Source: Saposhnikovia divaricata (Eukaryota; Streptophyta; Magnoliopsida; Apiales; Apiaceae). Taken from it: 64,000 nucleotides of DNA. This document shows positions 1 through 10,834 of the stretch, in pieces. Every line of letters begins with the position of its first letter. Position 1 is the first letter of the stretch. The translations under genes were made by a program, and so were the position numbers. The DNA lies in the NCBI GenBank assembly GCA_036435485.1, contig CM071598.1, forward strand, positions 102,484,501 through 102,548,500, given 5' to 3'. The notes below the pieces were generated by a model. The model saw nothing but the letters and a program-made list of their open reading frames with translations, was not told where the DNA came from and did no database searches.

Positions 1-665
1 TGAGAGGCATATGCTAGAAAAATTCTGATTGCCTCCAATCTTGCAACTGGAGCAAATGTTTCATCATAGTCTATTCCTTCCTGCTGTGAATAGCCTTTTG
101 CTACAAGTCTAGCCTTGTTCCTTGTGATAACACCTTCACTGTCAGTCTTGTTTCGGAAAACCCATTTAGTACCAACAATAGATCTGTTCTTTGGCCTTGG
201 TACAAGGGTCCAAACTTCATTCCTTTCAAATTCATTTAACTCTTCCTGCATTGCTGTTATCCAGTCTGCATCTTGAAGAGCTTCTTCCACTTTCTTTGGT
301 TCATTTTTAGACAAGAATGCATGAAACAGACATTCACTTGCAGTAGCACTTCTTGTCTTTACTTTTGCATCTGGATCACCAATTATCAAATCAGGTGTAT
401 GTGATTTAGTCCATTTCTTAGCAGAAGGCAAATGACTTCTATCAGCATGTGATCCTCCCCCTTGATCCATGCTCTCCTGATTTTGTTGTGATCTATCTTC
501 GTTTTCTGAGACTCCCCCTGAATTTGACTGCCCAGAGTCAGAATTTGAATTTTCAGAGTTTGAAGCATCAGAGTTTGATCCAGATTTTTCAGTTGACTCA
601 GTATCAGTGTTTGAGTCTTCATCTTGATCATGCTCCCCCTCAACTGGTTCTCCCCTTTGTTGTGA
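1..665 (-). CDS. copia A integrase-RT linker and N-terminal reverse transcriptase (partial)
   Basis: On the minus strand a frame is open from an in-frame TAG near 668-666 to the window edge. It begins with a low-complexity Ser/Asn/Asp/Glu-rich linker (about 470-665) and continues into the conserved start of copia RT: a WxxAMQEEL motif near 225-270, then GTKWVFRNK, ARLVAKGYSQ and DETFAPVARLE near the left edge. The catalytic YVDD lies beyond the window. The frame differs from the upstream protease-integrase ORF, so a frameshift near 730-745 separates them, followed by the TAG. The linker contains several copies of the CAGAGTTTGA word (as AACTCTGA on this strand). Confidence 0.8.
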
Positions 666-685
666 CTAAGAAGTTTCTCCAGAAT

Positions 686-2101
686 TTACCAGTAGAGGTT
701 CAGAGTTTGTTTCAACAGAGTCAGAATTGTTTCATCAGAGTTTCCTTCATCAGAGTTTAAAACTTCATTTTCAAAGTTCAGTTGATCATATTCATCTTTG
801 TCTTCAAGTCCAGTTATCTTCTTATCATCAAAAGAAACATGTATAGATTCCATGATCACTTTAGTTCTCAGATTGTAAACTCTGAATGCCTTTGTTGATA
901 GTGGATAGCCAACAAAAATTCCTTCATCTGCCTTTAGCTCAAACTTGGTCAACTGTTCTGGATGAGTCTTCAAAACAAAACATTTGCACCCGAAAATATG
1001 AAAGTATTTCAGGTTAGGCTTCTTTTTCTTCACCATCTCATATGGTGTCTTTCCATGCTTATTGATCAGTGTTGCATTTTGAGTAAAACAAGCAGTTTGA
1101 ACAGCTTCTGCCCAAAAATAAGTTGGCAATTTTGCTTCATCAAGCATAGTTCTCGCAGCTTCAATTAAGGTTCTATTTTTCCTTTCAACTACACCATTTT
1201 GTTGTGGTGTACCAGGTGCTAAAAATTCTTGTTTCACTCCATTGTCCTTGCAGAATTCTTCCATTGTTGCATTTCTGAACTCAGTTCCATTATCACTTCT
1301 GATGATTCTGACTTTGTTGCTTGATCCTTTGTCCAGAAGCTTCACATGCTCCATCGGAGTCGATGCAGTTTCATCCTTCTTTGCTAGAAAATACACCCAA
1401 GTGAATCTAGTGTATTCATCAACAATGACTAAAGCATATTTCTTCCTTGCAATAGACATAACATTTACTGGACCAAATAGATCAACATGCAGAAGATGAT
1501 AGGGATCAGTGATAGAAAATTCTGTCTTGCTCTTGAAAGATGACTTCCTTTGTTTAGCCTTCTGACATGAGTCACATAGGCCATCAACATTTAACAGGGT
1601 CTTTGGAAGTCCTCTTACAAGATCCTTTCTGATCAATTCATTGATGTTGTTCAAGTTCAAATGTGAGAGTTTCTTGTGCCACTTCCAACTCTCTTCACTA
1701 GACATTCTTGTAGACAGGCAAACAGCTTTTCCAACAGAGTCTATCAAAAGCTTGATTTCATAAATGTTGTTTTGCCTGTAACCAACTAGAACAACCTTTC
1801 CTGTAGATTTGCTGATAACTTCACAATATTCAGGTTGAAAATCTACATGATATCCCTTGTCACAGATTTGACTCACAGATAGCAAGTCATGCTTGAGTCC
1901 TGGGACATGAGCTACATTGTTGATGATGACATTTCCAAGATTGATATTGCCATATCCCAATGTTCTTCCTATATTGCCATCACCATAGGAAACTTTTGGG
2001 CCAGCCTTCTCCTCATATTCTGATAGCAGGGCTTTATTTCCAGTCATGTGTCCTGAACATCCACTGTCCACGACTAGGGTTGCCTCCCTGTTACCCTGCA
2101 A
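686..2101 (-). CDS. copia A protease-integrase polyprotein segment
   Basis: A 471-residue minus-strand frame. Residues about 9-25 hold the retropepsin signature VVDSGCSGHMTG (catalytic Asp in DSG). Residues about 135-205 match the GAG-pre-integrase region with WHKKLSHLN and CDSCQKAKQ, the HHCC zinc finger. The integrase core follows: HVDLFGP (first catalytic Asp), IIRSDNGTEF (second) and TPQQNGVVERKNRT (Glu). The C-terminal part has the GCKCFV and EGIFVGY motifs usual after the copia core. The last ~20 residues are out of frame because of a frameshift. The start shown is only the first codon after a stop-containing, T-rich junction; translation probably arrived from gag through readthrough, frameshift or splicing in the ancestor. 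Confidence 0.88.
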   Translation of the reverse strand: MQGNREATLVVDSGCSGHMTGNKALLSEYEEKAGPKVSYGDGNIGRTLGYGNINLGNVIINNVAHVPGLKHDLLSVSQICDKGYHVDFQPEYCEVISKSTGKVVLVGYRQNNIYEIKLLIDSVGKAVCLSTRMSSEESWKWHKKLSHLNLNNINELIRKDLVRGLPKTLLNVDGLCDSCQKAKQRKSSFKSKTEFSITDPYHLLHVDLFGPVNVMSIARKKYALVIVDEYTRFTWVYFLAKKDETASTPMEHVKLLDKGSSNKVRIIRSDNGTEFRNATMEEFCKDNGVKQEFLAPGTPQQNGVVERKNRTLIEAARTMLDEAKLPTYFWAEAVQTACFTQNATLINKHGKTPYEMVKKKKPNLKYFHIFGCKCFVLKTHPEQLTKFELKADEGIFVGYPLSTKAFRVYNLRTKVIMESIHVSFDDKKITGLEDKDEYDQLNFENEVLNSDEGNSDETILTLLKQTLNLYW

Positions 2102-2111
2102 TCACAAACAA

Positions 2112-4342
2112 TTACTGAGGATTAGTTTTAAGGATCCAGACTTGCTTGGATCCTTTTGCATTCTTAACTTTGTTAGCTTTTGCAACGGAATTAACATTAT
2201 CAGAGTTTGAGCTAACAGTATCAGTGTTTACACTTGCAGTATCAACTTTAACCCATTTCAGATTGGGTTTCAGTTCATAGTAATTATGATAGATATCATG
2301 ATATTTTCTGCAAGTATAGATGGAATGCCAAGTGCTTCCACAGTGTGTGCATAAAGTCTGTGGCTTAGTTCTAGCAAAATCCTTCTTTACCTCAGACTTT
2401 GTAGGTAAAGAATTTATATTTTTATTTTTCTTGTAGAAATTTGCAAGATGCTTAGTACTTCCACAGTTATGACATGTCTTTCTTGGAGCATAACTAGCAA
2501 GCATTGGTTTATTTCCTGAAGTGATGCCTACTTTTCCATTTCTGTTCTTGTTTGACACTTTCTTTTTCTCAACAGATTTTAACTCCTTCAGTTTATGTTT
2601 GAGTTGTTTATCTGTCATTGAACCAATATTAACCTGTTTAACACTAGTTTTTACTGGTTTTCTTTTGACAGCTTCCTTTTCATTTTCAGACAAAAATTTA
2701 CTGGTTCCATGAACAAATTTAGTTCTGACTTTAACTTGATTTTGAAATCTAAGTTCATCTCCCTCATTATAACCTAGACCAACAGTGTCCATTTGAAAAA
2801 TCTGTTGAGTGTCCTTTCCAGAATTAGTCCAAGTCCTAATTTTATTATTTGCTTCCTCCTACTCTGACTCAAGTTGTTTATATTTCTGAAGCAAAATCTG
2901 TTCTTTGCAAACAGCATCATCTCTCTCTTTCTGAACTTGTTGCATGTTTTCAAGTTTCTCTTCAACAAGTTTATTTCTTTCTTTAAGTTCAGAATTTTCA
3001 GCTTTTATCCTCTCATTTTCTAAAGTCTGATCCCTATAACTTATATGCAATGACTTAAGAAAAATTCTTAATTGAGCAATGTCATCAATATTATAAGCAT
3101 AGGTAGTTAGAGGTACCTGATTTTCAGAGGATTCTGATTCAGTAGTAGCCATGAGAGCATAGTTCACTTCTTCATCAGAATCTGAAGTATCTGCCCAATC
3201 TCTGCCTTTAGTGTAGAGTACCTTTCCAGTTTTACCCTTCTTGCACTCAGGAGCATAGTGACCCATCTCCTTACACTTGTAGCATTGAATTTCAGACTTA
3301 TCCTTCTTCCCTTTAGAATCTCTCTTATCAGACTTCCTATAGCTTTTCCTGTCTTCATTTGAATCCCTAGAAAACCTTTTTCCTTTCTTGAAATTCTTGA
3401 AGCCCATTTTCTTGAAAGTCTTCACCATCAACACAGCCATTTTTCTCATTTCTTCTTCATCATCCTCAGAGTCAGATGATTCAGAAGAGTTTGAATCATA
3501 ATCAGAGTTTGGTGAATCACTTTCTGAATGTATGACCAAAGCTTTTCCCTTCATTTTCCTTCTTGTTGCCTCTTTCTTCTGAGGCTTCTCTTCAACATTA
3601 AGAGCAACAGACTTTCCTTTTCTACTTGATCTCCTGTTTCTCTGCTCCATTTCCAATTCATGAGTTTTGAGCAGTCCATAGATTTCATCAATCTCTGTTT
3701 CAGCAAGATCATAGTTGTCTCTAATAGTGGTTGTTTTCACATCCCACTTTTCAGGAGAGAAAGAAGAAACTTGAGATTCGAGTCTTCTAGATCATACTCT
3801 TTGTTGACCAATGACAGATCATTAATCAGTTTACAAGATCTATCAAATGTTTCTGTCATGGTCTCTTCAGGTTTAGCCTCAAAATGCTCATACTCTTGTG
3901 TGAGTATGTTTCTCCTATTCTTCTTAATAGCTGCAGTTCCTTGACACCTGACTTCAAGAGCATCCCATATCCCTTTTGCAGTGGTGCAGTTAATGACTTT
4001 GTTAGACATAACATTGTCTAAAGCACTATGCAGTAAATGCCTAACTTTTGTATCCTTAGCAATTGATGATAGATCTTCAGGAGTCATGTCCTTCTTTTCC
4101 TTTGGAACCATTTTTGCTGCTTCACCAGCAACTGCAACAGATAGCTTTGTAGGATTGTGAGGACCTTCATAAATCCTGTCAAGATATTCTGGATCTGTAG
4201 CCTCCAGAAACATAGTCATCTTGACCTTCCACATAGCATACTCTAATGGCCTCAGAATAGGAACCCTGATTGGTTCATAACGACTCACAGTAGTAGGAGC
4301 CTTTTCAGAAACAGTAGGTGTTGGTGGAGGAATTTCTGACAT
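2112..4342 (-). CDS. copia A gag (broken: one frameshift, one internal stop)
   Basis: Three consecutive minus-strand frames together form a long copia Gag. 4342-3737 is the N-terminal UBN2/retrotran_gag part with the AMWKVKMTMFLEA-like entry motif and 'GIWDALEVRCQG'. A frameshift near 3750-3770 leads to 3740-2859, which holds a CCHC knuckle (CYKCKEMGHYAPEC) and a Lys/Glu-rich coiled-coil segment. An in-frame TAG at 2861-2859 separates this from 2792-2112 in the same frame, which carries two further CxxCGSxxH motifs typical of SIRE-like Gags. The final codon before the protease ORF is TAA at 2114-2112. ATG at 4342 follows the primer binding site by about 45 bases, as expected for gag. Confidence 0.85.
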
Positions 4343-4388
4343 GATTATTGTTGTGTTTGGATCTTAACCTGTAATAAAGTAACAGATT

Positions 4389-4401
4389 GGCTCTGATACC
4401 A
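4389..4401 (-). other. primer binding site of copia A (initiator Met tRNA)
   Basis: The minus strand reads TGGTATCAGAGCC two bases inside the LTR end, the canonical copia sequence complementary to the 3' end of initiator methionine tRNA. It fixes the direction and the inner LTR boundary. Confidence 0.92.
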
Positions 4402-4403
4402 CT

Positions 4404-4898
4404 TGTTAGGCCGAATACACAATTAATAATCAACTTTGTATGAGAGATTAACAAGTAAAAGCGTTTATGCACTTAAAAACTTCTTGTATTTCAAACCCTC
4501 TTCGTGATGTAAAATATCACAAAGAGCTGCTAGGTTACAATAAAGATAGTTCGTTATCGATACCCTTCTAGGGTTAACCTATCTGTATTTATATACCATA
4601 CAGCTACGATACAATCTTTAATTGATATTCCTAATAATCAGCTATACAATGATATCAATTACAGATTGTCACACGTCTCCTATGTCAACTCGATCTCTTT
4701 GATAGCTATCCAATCTTCAAAGATATCGCTTCCATAATTAATCTTCAATCACTGTTGAACAATAGACGCGCTTCCTCTAGACAGAGTATAGCAAATTCTG
4801 TCGAGCTTCCAACTGTCAGAGTTTGACTAAACTCTGACTGCTTCCAGCTAAACTCTGATAACCTCCTGAAACACTTAAACACTGATTAAAACTCATCA
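4404..4898 (-). repeat. LTR of copia A (5' LTR in element orientation)
   Basis: The inner edge is certain: TGTTAGG on the plus strand directly beside the primer binding site, so the element LTR ends in CCTAACA. The outer edge is placed at the CA at 4898, giving a ~495-bp LTR starting TGATGAG in element sense; this edge is inferred because the partner LTR is outside the window and no target duplication can be compared. Three copies of the element's CAGAGTTT word lie at about 4817-4860, two of them inverted. Homology to the second Athila internal copy resumes at about 4908. Confidence 0.75.
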
Positions 4899-4907
4899 AT
4901 TATATTT

Positions 4908-6083
4908 AACCCATATTTCCAAAATATCCACACCATTCTTATGTGATCAATTAGTTACCCCTTTGAGCTTAATCAAATTCTTTCGGTGACACACCACATT
5001 ACTCGCCTAAGACCTTTTTCTTGTACAGCCTTACGTATACTTGATCCCAATTTGTCAAAGGCTAGTAGGAACTTGAGGGAGTAATAAGGTGTGTGAAATG
5101 GGTATACTTTTGTTCATAACTTTTGAGGAAATTTATGTTTTGTTACCTTGTTAGTCGATTTTCAAGTTAAATCTAAAGGAGGATTATGGTTGCTTATATT
5201 TATCTTAGCTCTCATAAAAGAAAAAATAAATAAATATATAAAAAGAAAAAAAAAAGAAAAAAATATATGTAAATATGAGAGCATACTTATGTTTTTGTAA
5301 CCCTCCTTCATTCGACTAGTCAAGTCCTTTTGTTAAAAATAGAAAAAAATAATTGTGTGGGGAAGAAGTTTGGTGTTGTGCACGATTTTCATGGTGACTA
5401 CTAGCTTTTGACACTTCACCTTGTTTTGGCCTTACTTCACATACCTTGTCCCTAGCCCCATTAAAACCCAAATAAAGACCTTTTGATTGTCATCATCGAT
5501 GTATGTTGTGTTTAAGTTAGAATGATACCAAATGTCAAGCATGCTTTTGATTTTGTTGGAAATGAGTGATACACTTACCCTTGTTCTTGAGTGAATGTTC
5601 TTTTGTGAGTGAAATGTGAGGTATTGCTTGTTTCTTTTACATATGAGATCTCAAGTTTTGATTCTAAGGTGTGCTCTTGTAGACTTAGCATGGTTTCCAA
5701 TAATTTTTGCACTTGACATGAACTTGTAATCACTCGAGCATGTTTCTTTAAGTAGACTATGTGAGTACTTGCACTTTCCACACCAAGACTTTACAAATTC
5801 ATTTTGATTCTTAAGTTGATGTATCATGAGAGGACATGTATGTGTGGTGTTGCATTGCCATGTAATCTTTTATACAAACAAGATGGATTTTGTGGGTACA
5901 TTCACTATAGGCCCTCACGAGACCTCACTCGTCCACTAGGGCTGCCTGGGGGTTTAAAGGGCTTGTTGCATATGCCAAATGCAACCGTCACACCTACGAA
6001 AAGGAGTATAGGACATTTTATCTAGATTTTATTCTTCTTTTTGATTTACTCGAGGATGAGCAAAAGATAGGTATGGGGGCATT
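4908..6083 (+). mobile_element. Athila A, upstream copy: 3' internal region fragment
   Basis: This stretch is nearly identical to 14359-15532, the 3' noncoding internal part of the Athila A copy downstream, ending in the same purine-rich tract just before an LTR. It has no gene; small ORFs within it also occur at the same place in the second copy but look like nothing known. It shows that the LTR at 6084 is the 3' LTR of an upstream copy as well as the 5' LTR of the downstream copy. Its left part was displaced by the copia A insertion. Confidence 0.85.
5882..5984 (+). other. conserved noncoding block of Athila elements (copy 1)
   Basis: A ~103-base block shared with 15331-15433 and, in reverse complement, with 53763-53865 of the different Athila C element. 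Between A and C I count four mismatches, although the surrounding sequence does not align. The centre can fold: ACGAG pairs with CTCGT around a 6-base loop, and a flanking AGGCCCT pairs imperfectly with AGGGC..CCT. A role in RNA packaging, dimerisation or plus-strand priming is a guess. Confidence 0.6.
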
Positions 6084-9000
6084 TGATAAGTGCATATTTT
6101 TGCATATTTTTATTTCCTATTTATTGCTTGAACTCGTATTTTAATAATTTATTTTGTTGCATTTCAGGAAATTCGTAAATAAATAAAGAAATGACAAAAT
6201 AAAGAAATAAAGAGCAAGGAAGGGAAAAAGAGGAAGAAAAAGGACTTAAATGAAAAGAGGAAAAAAATTAGGAGCTTGGTGGAAAAGGAATCTTGGAGGA
6301 CATGTTGAAGGTGGAGATCATCCCAACACATTACATAAGTGTATGGCCAAGATCAACTCTTCAAAGCTTAAGGGGGAAGGAAATAAATAAATGGCTAAGA
6401 TTTCACCACCACACACCACAAATGTATGGTGGGGATTTACCCAACACCCCCTTAACCCTAATTCCTATCCTATAAATACCCCCTCACCCCATTATATTTA
6501 GAAACATAGATTTTAGGGTAGTTTTATTTTCTTGTTTTGTAGTTTTAAATCTTGTAAACACTCCTATTATAATTAATGAAATTTTTATTTTCTTTACTTC
6601 TTGTCTTGCTTTTTCGTTATTGTTGCCTTGTTTCGTTATTTTCGTAAATCCCGTTGCTAACCACTTGGGGTTGAAAGTAACGAAACTTTAATTTCTTGCT
6701 CTTAGTTGCTAATTTTAATTATGCCCCCTTAAAAATCCATTTTATTGTGGGCTTTATTATTTTTAATTGTAGATCTACTTTTCTTAATTTATGTGTTAGT
6801 GTAAATAAAAAAAAGAATCTAAAAATCAAAAAAAAAATATTACTAGTTTTCTTAATTCTCAGTTTTAATTTCCTTTGTTAATTTGTTTTATACGAAGCTT
6901 AGCCTCCCCTGTTTTATTCGTAAATTTAGTTTCTTCAGTGTGCGCTGTTGTGATTTTGAAGTTTACATGTTAGGGAGAACAAATTGCATTTATTTCTTTA
7001 GTTAAATATTAACATACTTTTTTTCCTCGGTTTTTTTTCCGAAAGTTGTCACGTCAGGGCCTGCTGAGAACTTGCTTTTAAACTTCCGACATAGATCTAC
7101 TTTTCTGTCAAGCTTTTACTCGCCGGTTTCCGTTTGTTTACATCTCGAAGGCTCGATTTCAGCTCAAATTTATTTTGCATCTGGGGTCCTGTTTTTATGC
7201 AATATGACAGCTTGTTTACATGTTTTATTAGTCTGGTCCATATCTTTGTATCTTAATTTCTGACCCATTTTCGTTCCAAGCCCAGTTCAATTGTGTCCCA
7301 TTTTCATTATCTATATATATTATAATGCCTGGAGATCGGAAATGCACCAGAACAGTTCAAGGTATTTTTCTTGAATTTTCGTTTTTTTGATTTTTTTTAT
7401 TAAAAATCTTTTCTTGCATTAAATAGCTATTAATGACAATTTAATTATTCATTAATTACACCTATTAAACATATATTAAATTTACTCTATTTAATTTGTT
7501 TAAAAATTAGCAAATTAGTTGAACATTATAGTTATTATTTCAATATTAAATATTAATTATATATAGTTATGTTTATTTTTAGGTAAAATGACGACTAACA
7601 AATGTTTATATTGAGTTATTGTGAAAGTCGTAATAAATTATTGAAGTACAAGATATTTACTTAATATTTAGAATTGTATGCAAACAATACAGACAGATTT
7701 TTAATTTTGCACATGAATAAATAATACATGAGTTATGATCAAATCGATTAAATTTAACAAATTCAGTCATTTATCAGAAGATAAAATTGATAAAAAAGCT
7801 ATACACCCATTGTTTCGTTATATTGTGTCGAAATAAATTTTTATTGTAATTAAACAAATTCTTACATTATTATTGAATATGTATATTATGAGAGGGGTGT
7901 CAGCTTAAAAAAAACGTTATTAACCTTAACTTCTCAAACAATCTTTATTATTAATGATTGTGGAGTCGTAGTAAATTATGGAAGTACACGAATTTTTACT
8001 TAATATCTAAAATTTGCAAAGCACATAAATTACACATGAATTATGACTAAACTAATTAAATTGAACAAACCCAACCACTTTATCAGAAAATTAAATTGAT
8101 AAAAAATTTATACACCCATTGTTTCATTATATCGTGTCAAAATAAATTAATATTCAAATTAAATAAATTCTTACACTATTATTGAACATATATATTATGA
8201 GAGGGGTGTCGGCTTTAAAAGACGTTATTAAGTTGTCTTCAATATTTGTAACTTTTGATCGTGAATATTACGTTTATATTGTAATTTTTATTTTTATATG
8301 TTTGTGATATTTTTAAGATTATCAAAATTTTTAATATAATGAGAGTATTTTTCCAATTAATAATTCATGTAAATTATTTTTAAATTATTTTTTTATAAAA
8401 AATTCATAAGAGACTAATCAATTCTTATACTAATACTAATCAATTAATCTCGCGTATATGTTATGAGATGGGTGTCGGCTTTGAATAACATTTTATTTAA
8501 CATTTATAAATTTTTATTATAAAAATTAAGTTGAAAGTGTAATTTAGTAGGAAAAAAAATAATAGGCCTTTATGGAGTTGATGAAGTTGATAATATGTTA
8601 GAGAATCTTCATTTTGCTAAAATAATTAATTTTAAACGACTTAGTGTTTATTCAGAATCCAACAATTTTTAGATTCAATTTTATTGGAAATAGAATATAA
8701 TTACATGTACATATTTATTATAAGATTTGATATAAAAGTATTAAAATATGTGAGTACCAGTTTGAACACGTGTCCATGAATTTAAATTTAATATTACATA
8801 CAAATAAAGTTCTTACAAATAATGCTCAAAAAAATTAATCAAATGAATATATACAAGTGTCGAATCACTCCAAAAAATATGAAGCATGACTTACAAAATG
8901 CATTTGAATTATCTTTTGTATGTCATACAACCAAATTTATCGACAAGTTAAGTCATTCACACTTCTTATCACATTTACATTCTGCTTCTTTTCTTCGTCA

Positions 9001-9874
9001 TACAAAGAAATTTATCAACAAACTAAGCAATCACGTCTTTCATAATGGCATCGACAACAAAAATATTTCAAAAATGTTACTTTTACTTATCCATTGTCAA
9101 ACTTTACAAATGTTTATCAATATTGAATTTCAAAAGCATTTTTTATGCAACAAAATAGATGTCATCAATATTTTCGAAAATATTATTATTAACACTTAAG
9201 AGTTTAACTAAAACATGTTTTTTTTTCTTTTCTCTATAATTCTTAAACATTCAAATTTAATTACATTTTACACAAGTTTCAATTTATCATATCAACTTTT
9301 AAATAATAAAACTCAACGAACAATAATGTTATATATACAATTTTTAAAAATATTTTTGTGCCGCGCGTAGCGCGGCTTTGTTACCTAGTTATTTGTTTAT
9401 AGCCCATTTCATTTCGTGGCATTATGCGTGCTTGTTAACTTAGCTGCCTGTTTATTTCTTTAATGCATATATCATAAATGTGTCATCATTACTACTTTAT
9501 CTTGTCAAATAATCATTAGATAATTACTAGCTAATCATTTATATAACTTATTTATACTTAATTCATGTCACTCCTTTCATTTCATTAATCTGTCGCATGT
9601 TATTTTTTGTTGCCATGTTAAATTAAGTTTATTTGAATTTAATTAAATAATTTTCTTGCTCGGTTTTTTTTGTTTGATTTTTCTTACAATTTTATTTCAT
9701 TTTACTTGTCAATTTAGATAAGATAAAAATTTTCCAAAACCTACTTGTTCTAGTTCGATTAAGTTGAAAATTAAGGATCGCGAAAATTTTAGTCTTTGCG
9801 GAACGAATCTAAATTTACTAAAACGAGATTGTGCACTTGCAATCAATTTTTAAATCCTTATTTTTAGCACAACA
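6084..9874 (+). repeat. LTR of Athila A (middle LTR, carries a Helitron)
   Basis: It starts TGATAAGTGC just after the purine-rich tract ATGGGGGCAT and ends GCACAACA three bases before the TGGCGCC primer site region. Without the Helitron it is about 1712 bp, against 1686 bp for the LTR at 15533-17218, with which it aligns along its whole length. It is preceded by internal sequence rather than by host DNA, so it is shared by two tandem copies. Confidence 0.9.
7310..9388 (+). mobile_element. non-autonomous Helitron in the Athila LTR
   Basis: The 5' end is TCTATATATATT and the 3' end is CTAG, inserted exactly between A (7309) and T (9389), the Helitron rule. A 7-bp perfect stem with a 3-base loop (GCCGCGC gta GCGCGGC, 9360-9376) sits 12 bases from the 3' end. 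The partner LTR near 16725 keeps the uninterrupted A-T junction, a natural empty site. The 2079-bp interior is very AT-rich with no Rep/helicase ORF. It holds roughly 300-bp repeated modules, each ending in TTATGAGAGGGGTGTC-like sequence (about 7887, 8195, 8461). Confidence 0.92.
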
Positions 9875-9880
9875 AGTTTT

Positions 9881-9897
9881 TGGCGCCGCTGCTGGGG
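9881..9897 (+). other. primer binding site of Athila A
   Basis: TGGCGCCGCTGCTGGGG lies six bases past the LTR end. It is the Athila-type primer site usually assigned to Asp tRNA and matches the minus-strand site of Athila C (62752-62768) at all but one base. Confidence 0.85.
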
Positions 9898-10834
9898 ACT
9901 AATTATTTTTTGCACCTTAGCTTTTAATTTTTCGGATTAGCTCTTTTCTCACCCATTTTCTTGTTTGCATTTTTTCGAGGAATTTGGAGGAAAATTCGGG
10001 TGACTTGGATTAAAGCGGAAGAATTTTCTCGGAATTTTGGAAGTTTTGCTTGGGTAAACCGTATCTCCCTCCTCTTTCGTTCTTTTATTTATTTAGAAAA
10101 TCACAAAAAAATAAAAAAAAAATCACAAAAATCACAAAAATCACAAAAAAATTAAAAACTAAAAAAATCCAAAAAAAAATTTGTTGTAATTACATAATTG
10201 TTGCATCATGCATTTAATCACTTAGGGCATATCATCTAGATTTTTATTTTCTTGTTTTTAATTTTTCGTACCATATAATTGTGGTGATCGCTGGAGGACC
10301 CCAAGGTACGTTAAATTCTTTCTTTTCTTTAGTTAGAGCACGTAGTTAAGCATCTGTAAATGTTTATAGTTTTTTATACCTCTTTGTTTGTTGCATCATT
10401 TTGTAAATAAATCTTAAGGGCAAAAGCTCTCATAAGATAAGGGAAGGGATTTCATCACTCTTTCCTTAGCCCAAAAACAATAAATCCCTCATTTTGCATA
10501 CCTAGCCTTTAATAAAATTAATTAGACATTTGCCCTAGGAATCTCGCGCTCATTTAGGAAGGTGCTTAAGAAACGAAGTAATCTTTAATTATTCCGACTT
10601 TTTGGTGTCTAGGAAAGCGAAAGCTGACCTGGATAATTAAGGTTTTGGTGTCTAGGCTGGTGTTTAGCCTCTTGGCAATGCTTGCACCTACCTGGCCAAG
10701 CTGGTTCGAATAATTATTGATTTACCTAGTTTTTGGTAGCCCTTAAAGTTAGGAGCAAGGTCTAGTTATTTTATTAAGGAACCCTAGGGTTAGAATATTT
10801 TTTTCCTTTTAATTTTTCACCCCTTTCTTTTTGT
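9898..10834 (+). other. 5' leader of Athila A
   Basis: About 0.9 kb of noncoding leader between primer site and gag. It contains an A-rich run of 'aaaatcac' units (about 10100-10170). No gene is supported. Confidence 0.6.

Larger units (their letters stand above)
1..4898 (-). mobile_element. Ty1/copia (SIRE-like) retrotransposon 'copia A', 3' part beyond window
   Basis: Reading on the minus strand, the order is LTR (4404-4898), a Met-tRNA-type primer binding site (4389-4401), gag with CCHC knuckles, aspartic protease, integrase, then the start of reverse transcriptase running off the left edge. Integrase before RT is the diagnostic copia order. The long gag with extra CxxCGSxxH-type knuckles and a Ser/Asn/Asp-rich linker between integrase and RT resemble the SIRE/Tork group; that placement is inference. 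The reading frame has at least two frameshifts and two in-frame stops, so this copy is dead. Its right edge abuts Athila internal sequence that is uninterrupted at about 14359, showing it inserted into an older element. Confidence 0.9.

Noticed and set aside
5575..6025. Frames at 5575-5781 and 5804-6025, repeated at 15024-15245 and 15265-15474
   Set aside because: They recur because the internal region is duplicated. The conserved part is better explained as a noncoding hairpin block since the matching strand in Athila C keeps no such frame in an equivalent ORF.
8822..9199. 125-residue frame in the Helitron
   Set aside because: AT-rich composition, no Rep/helicase motifs; likely random.
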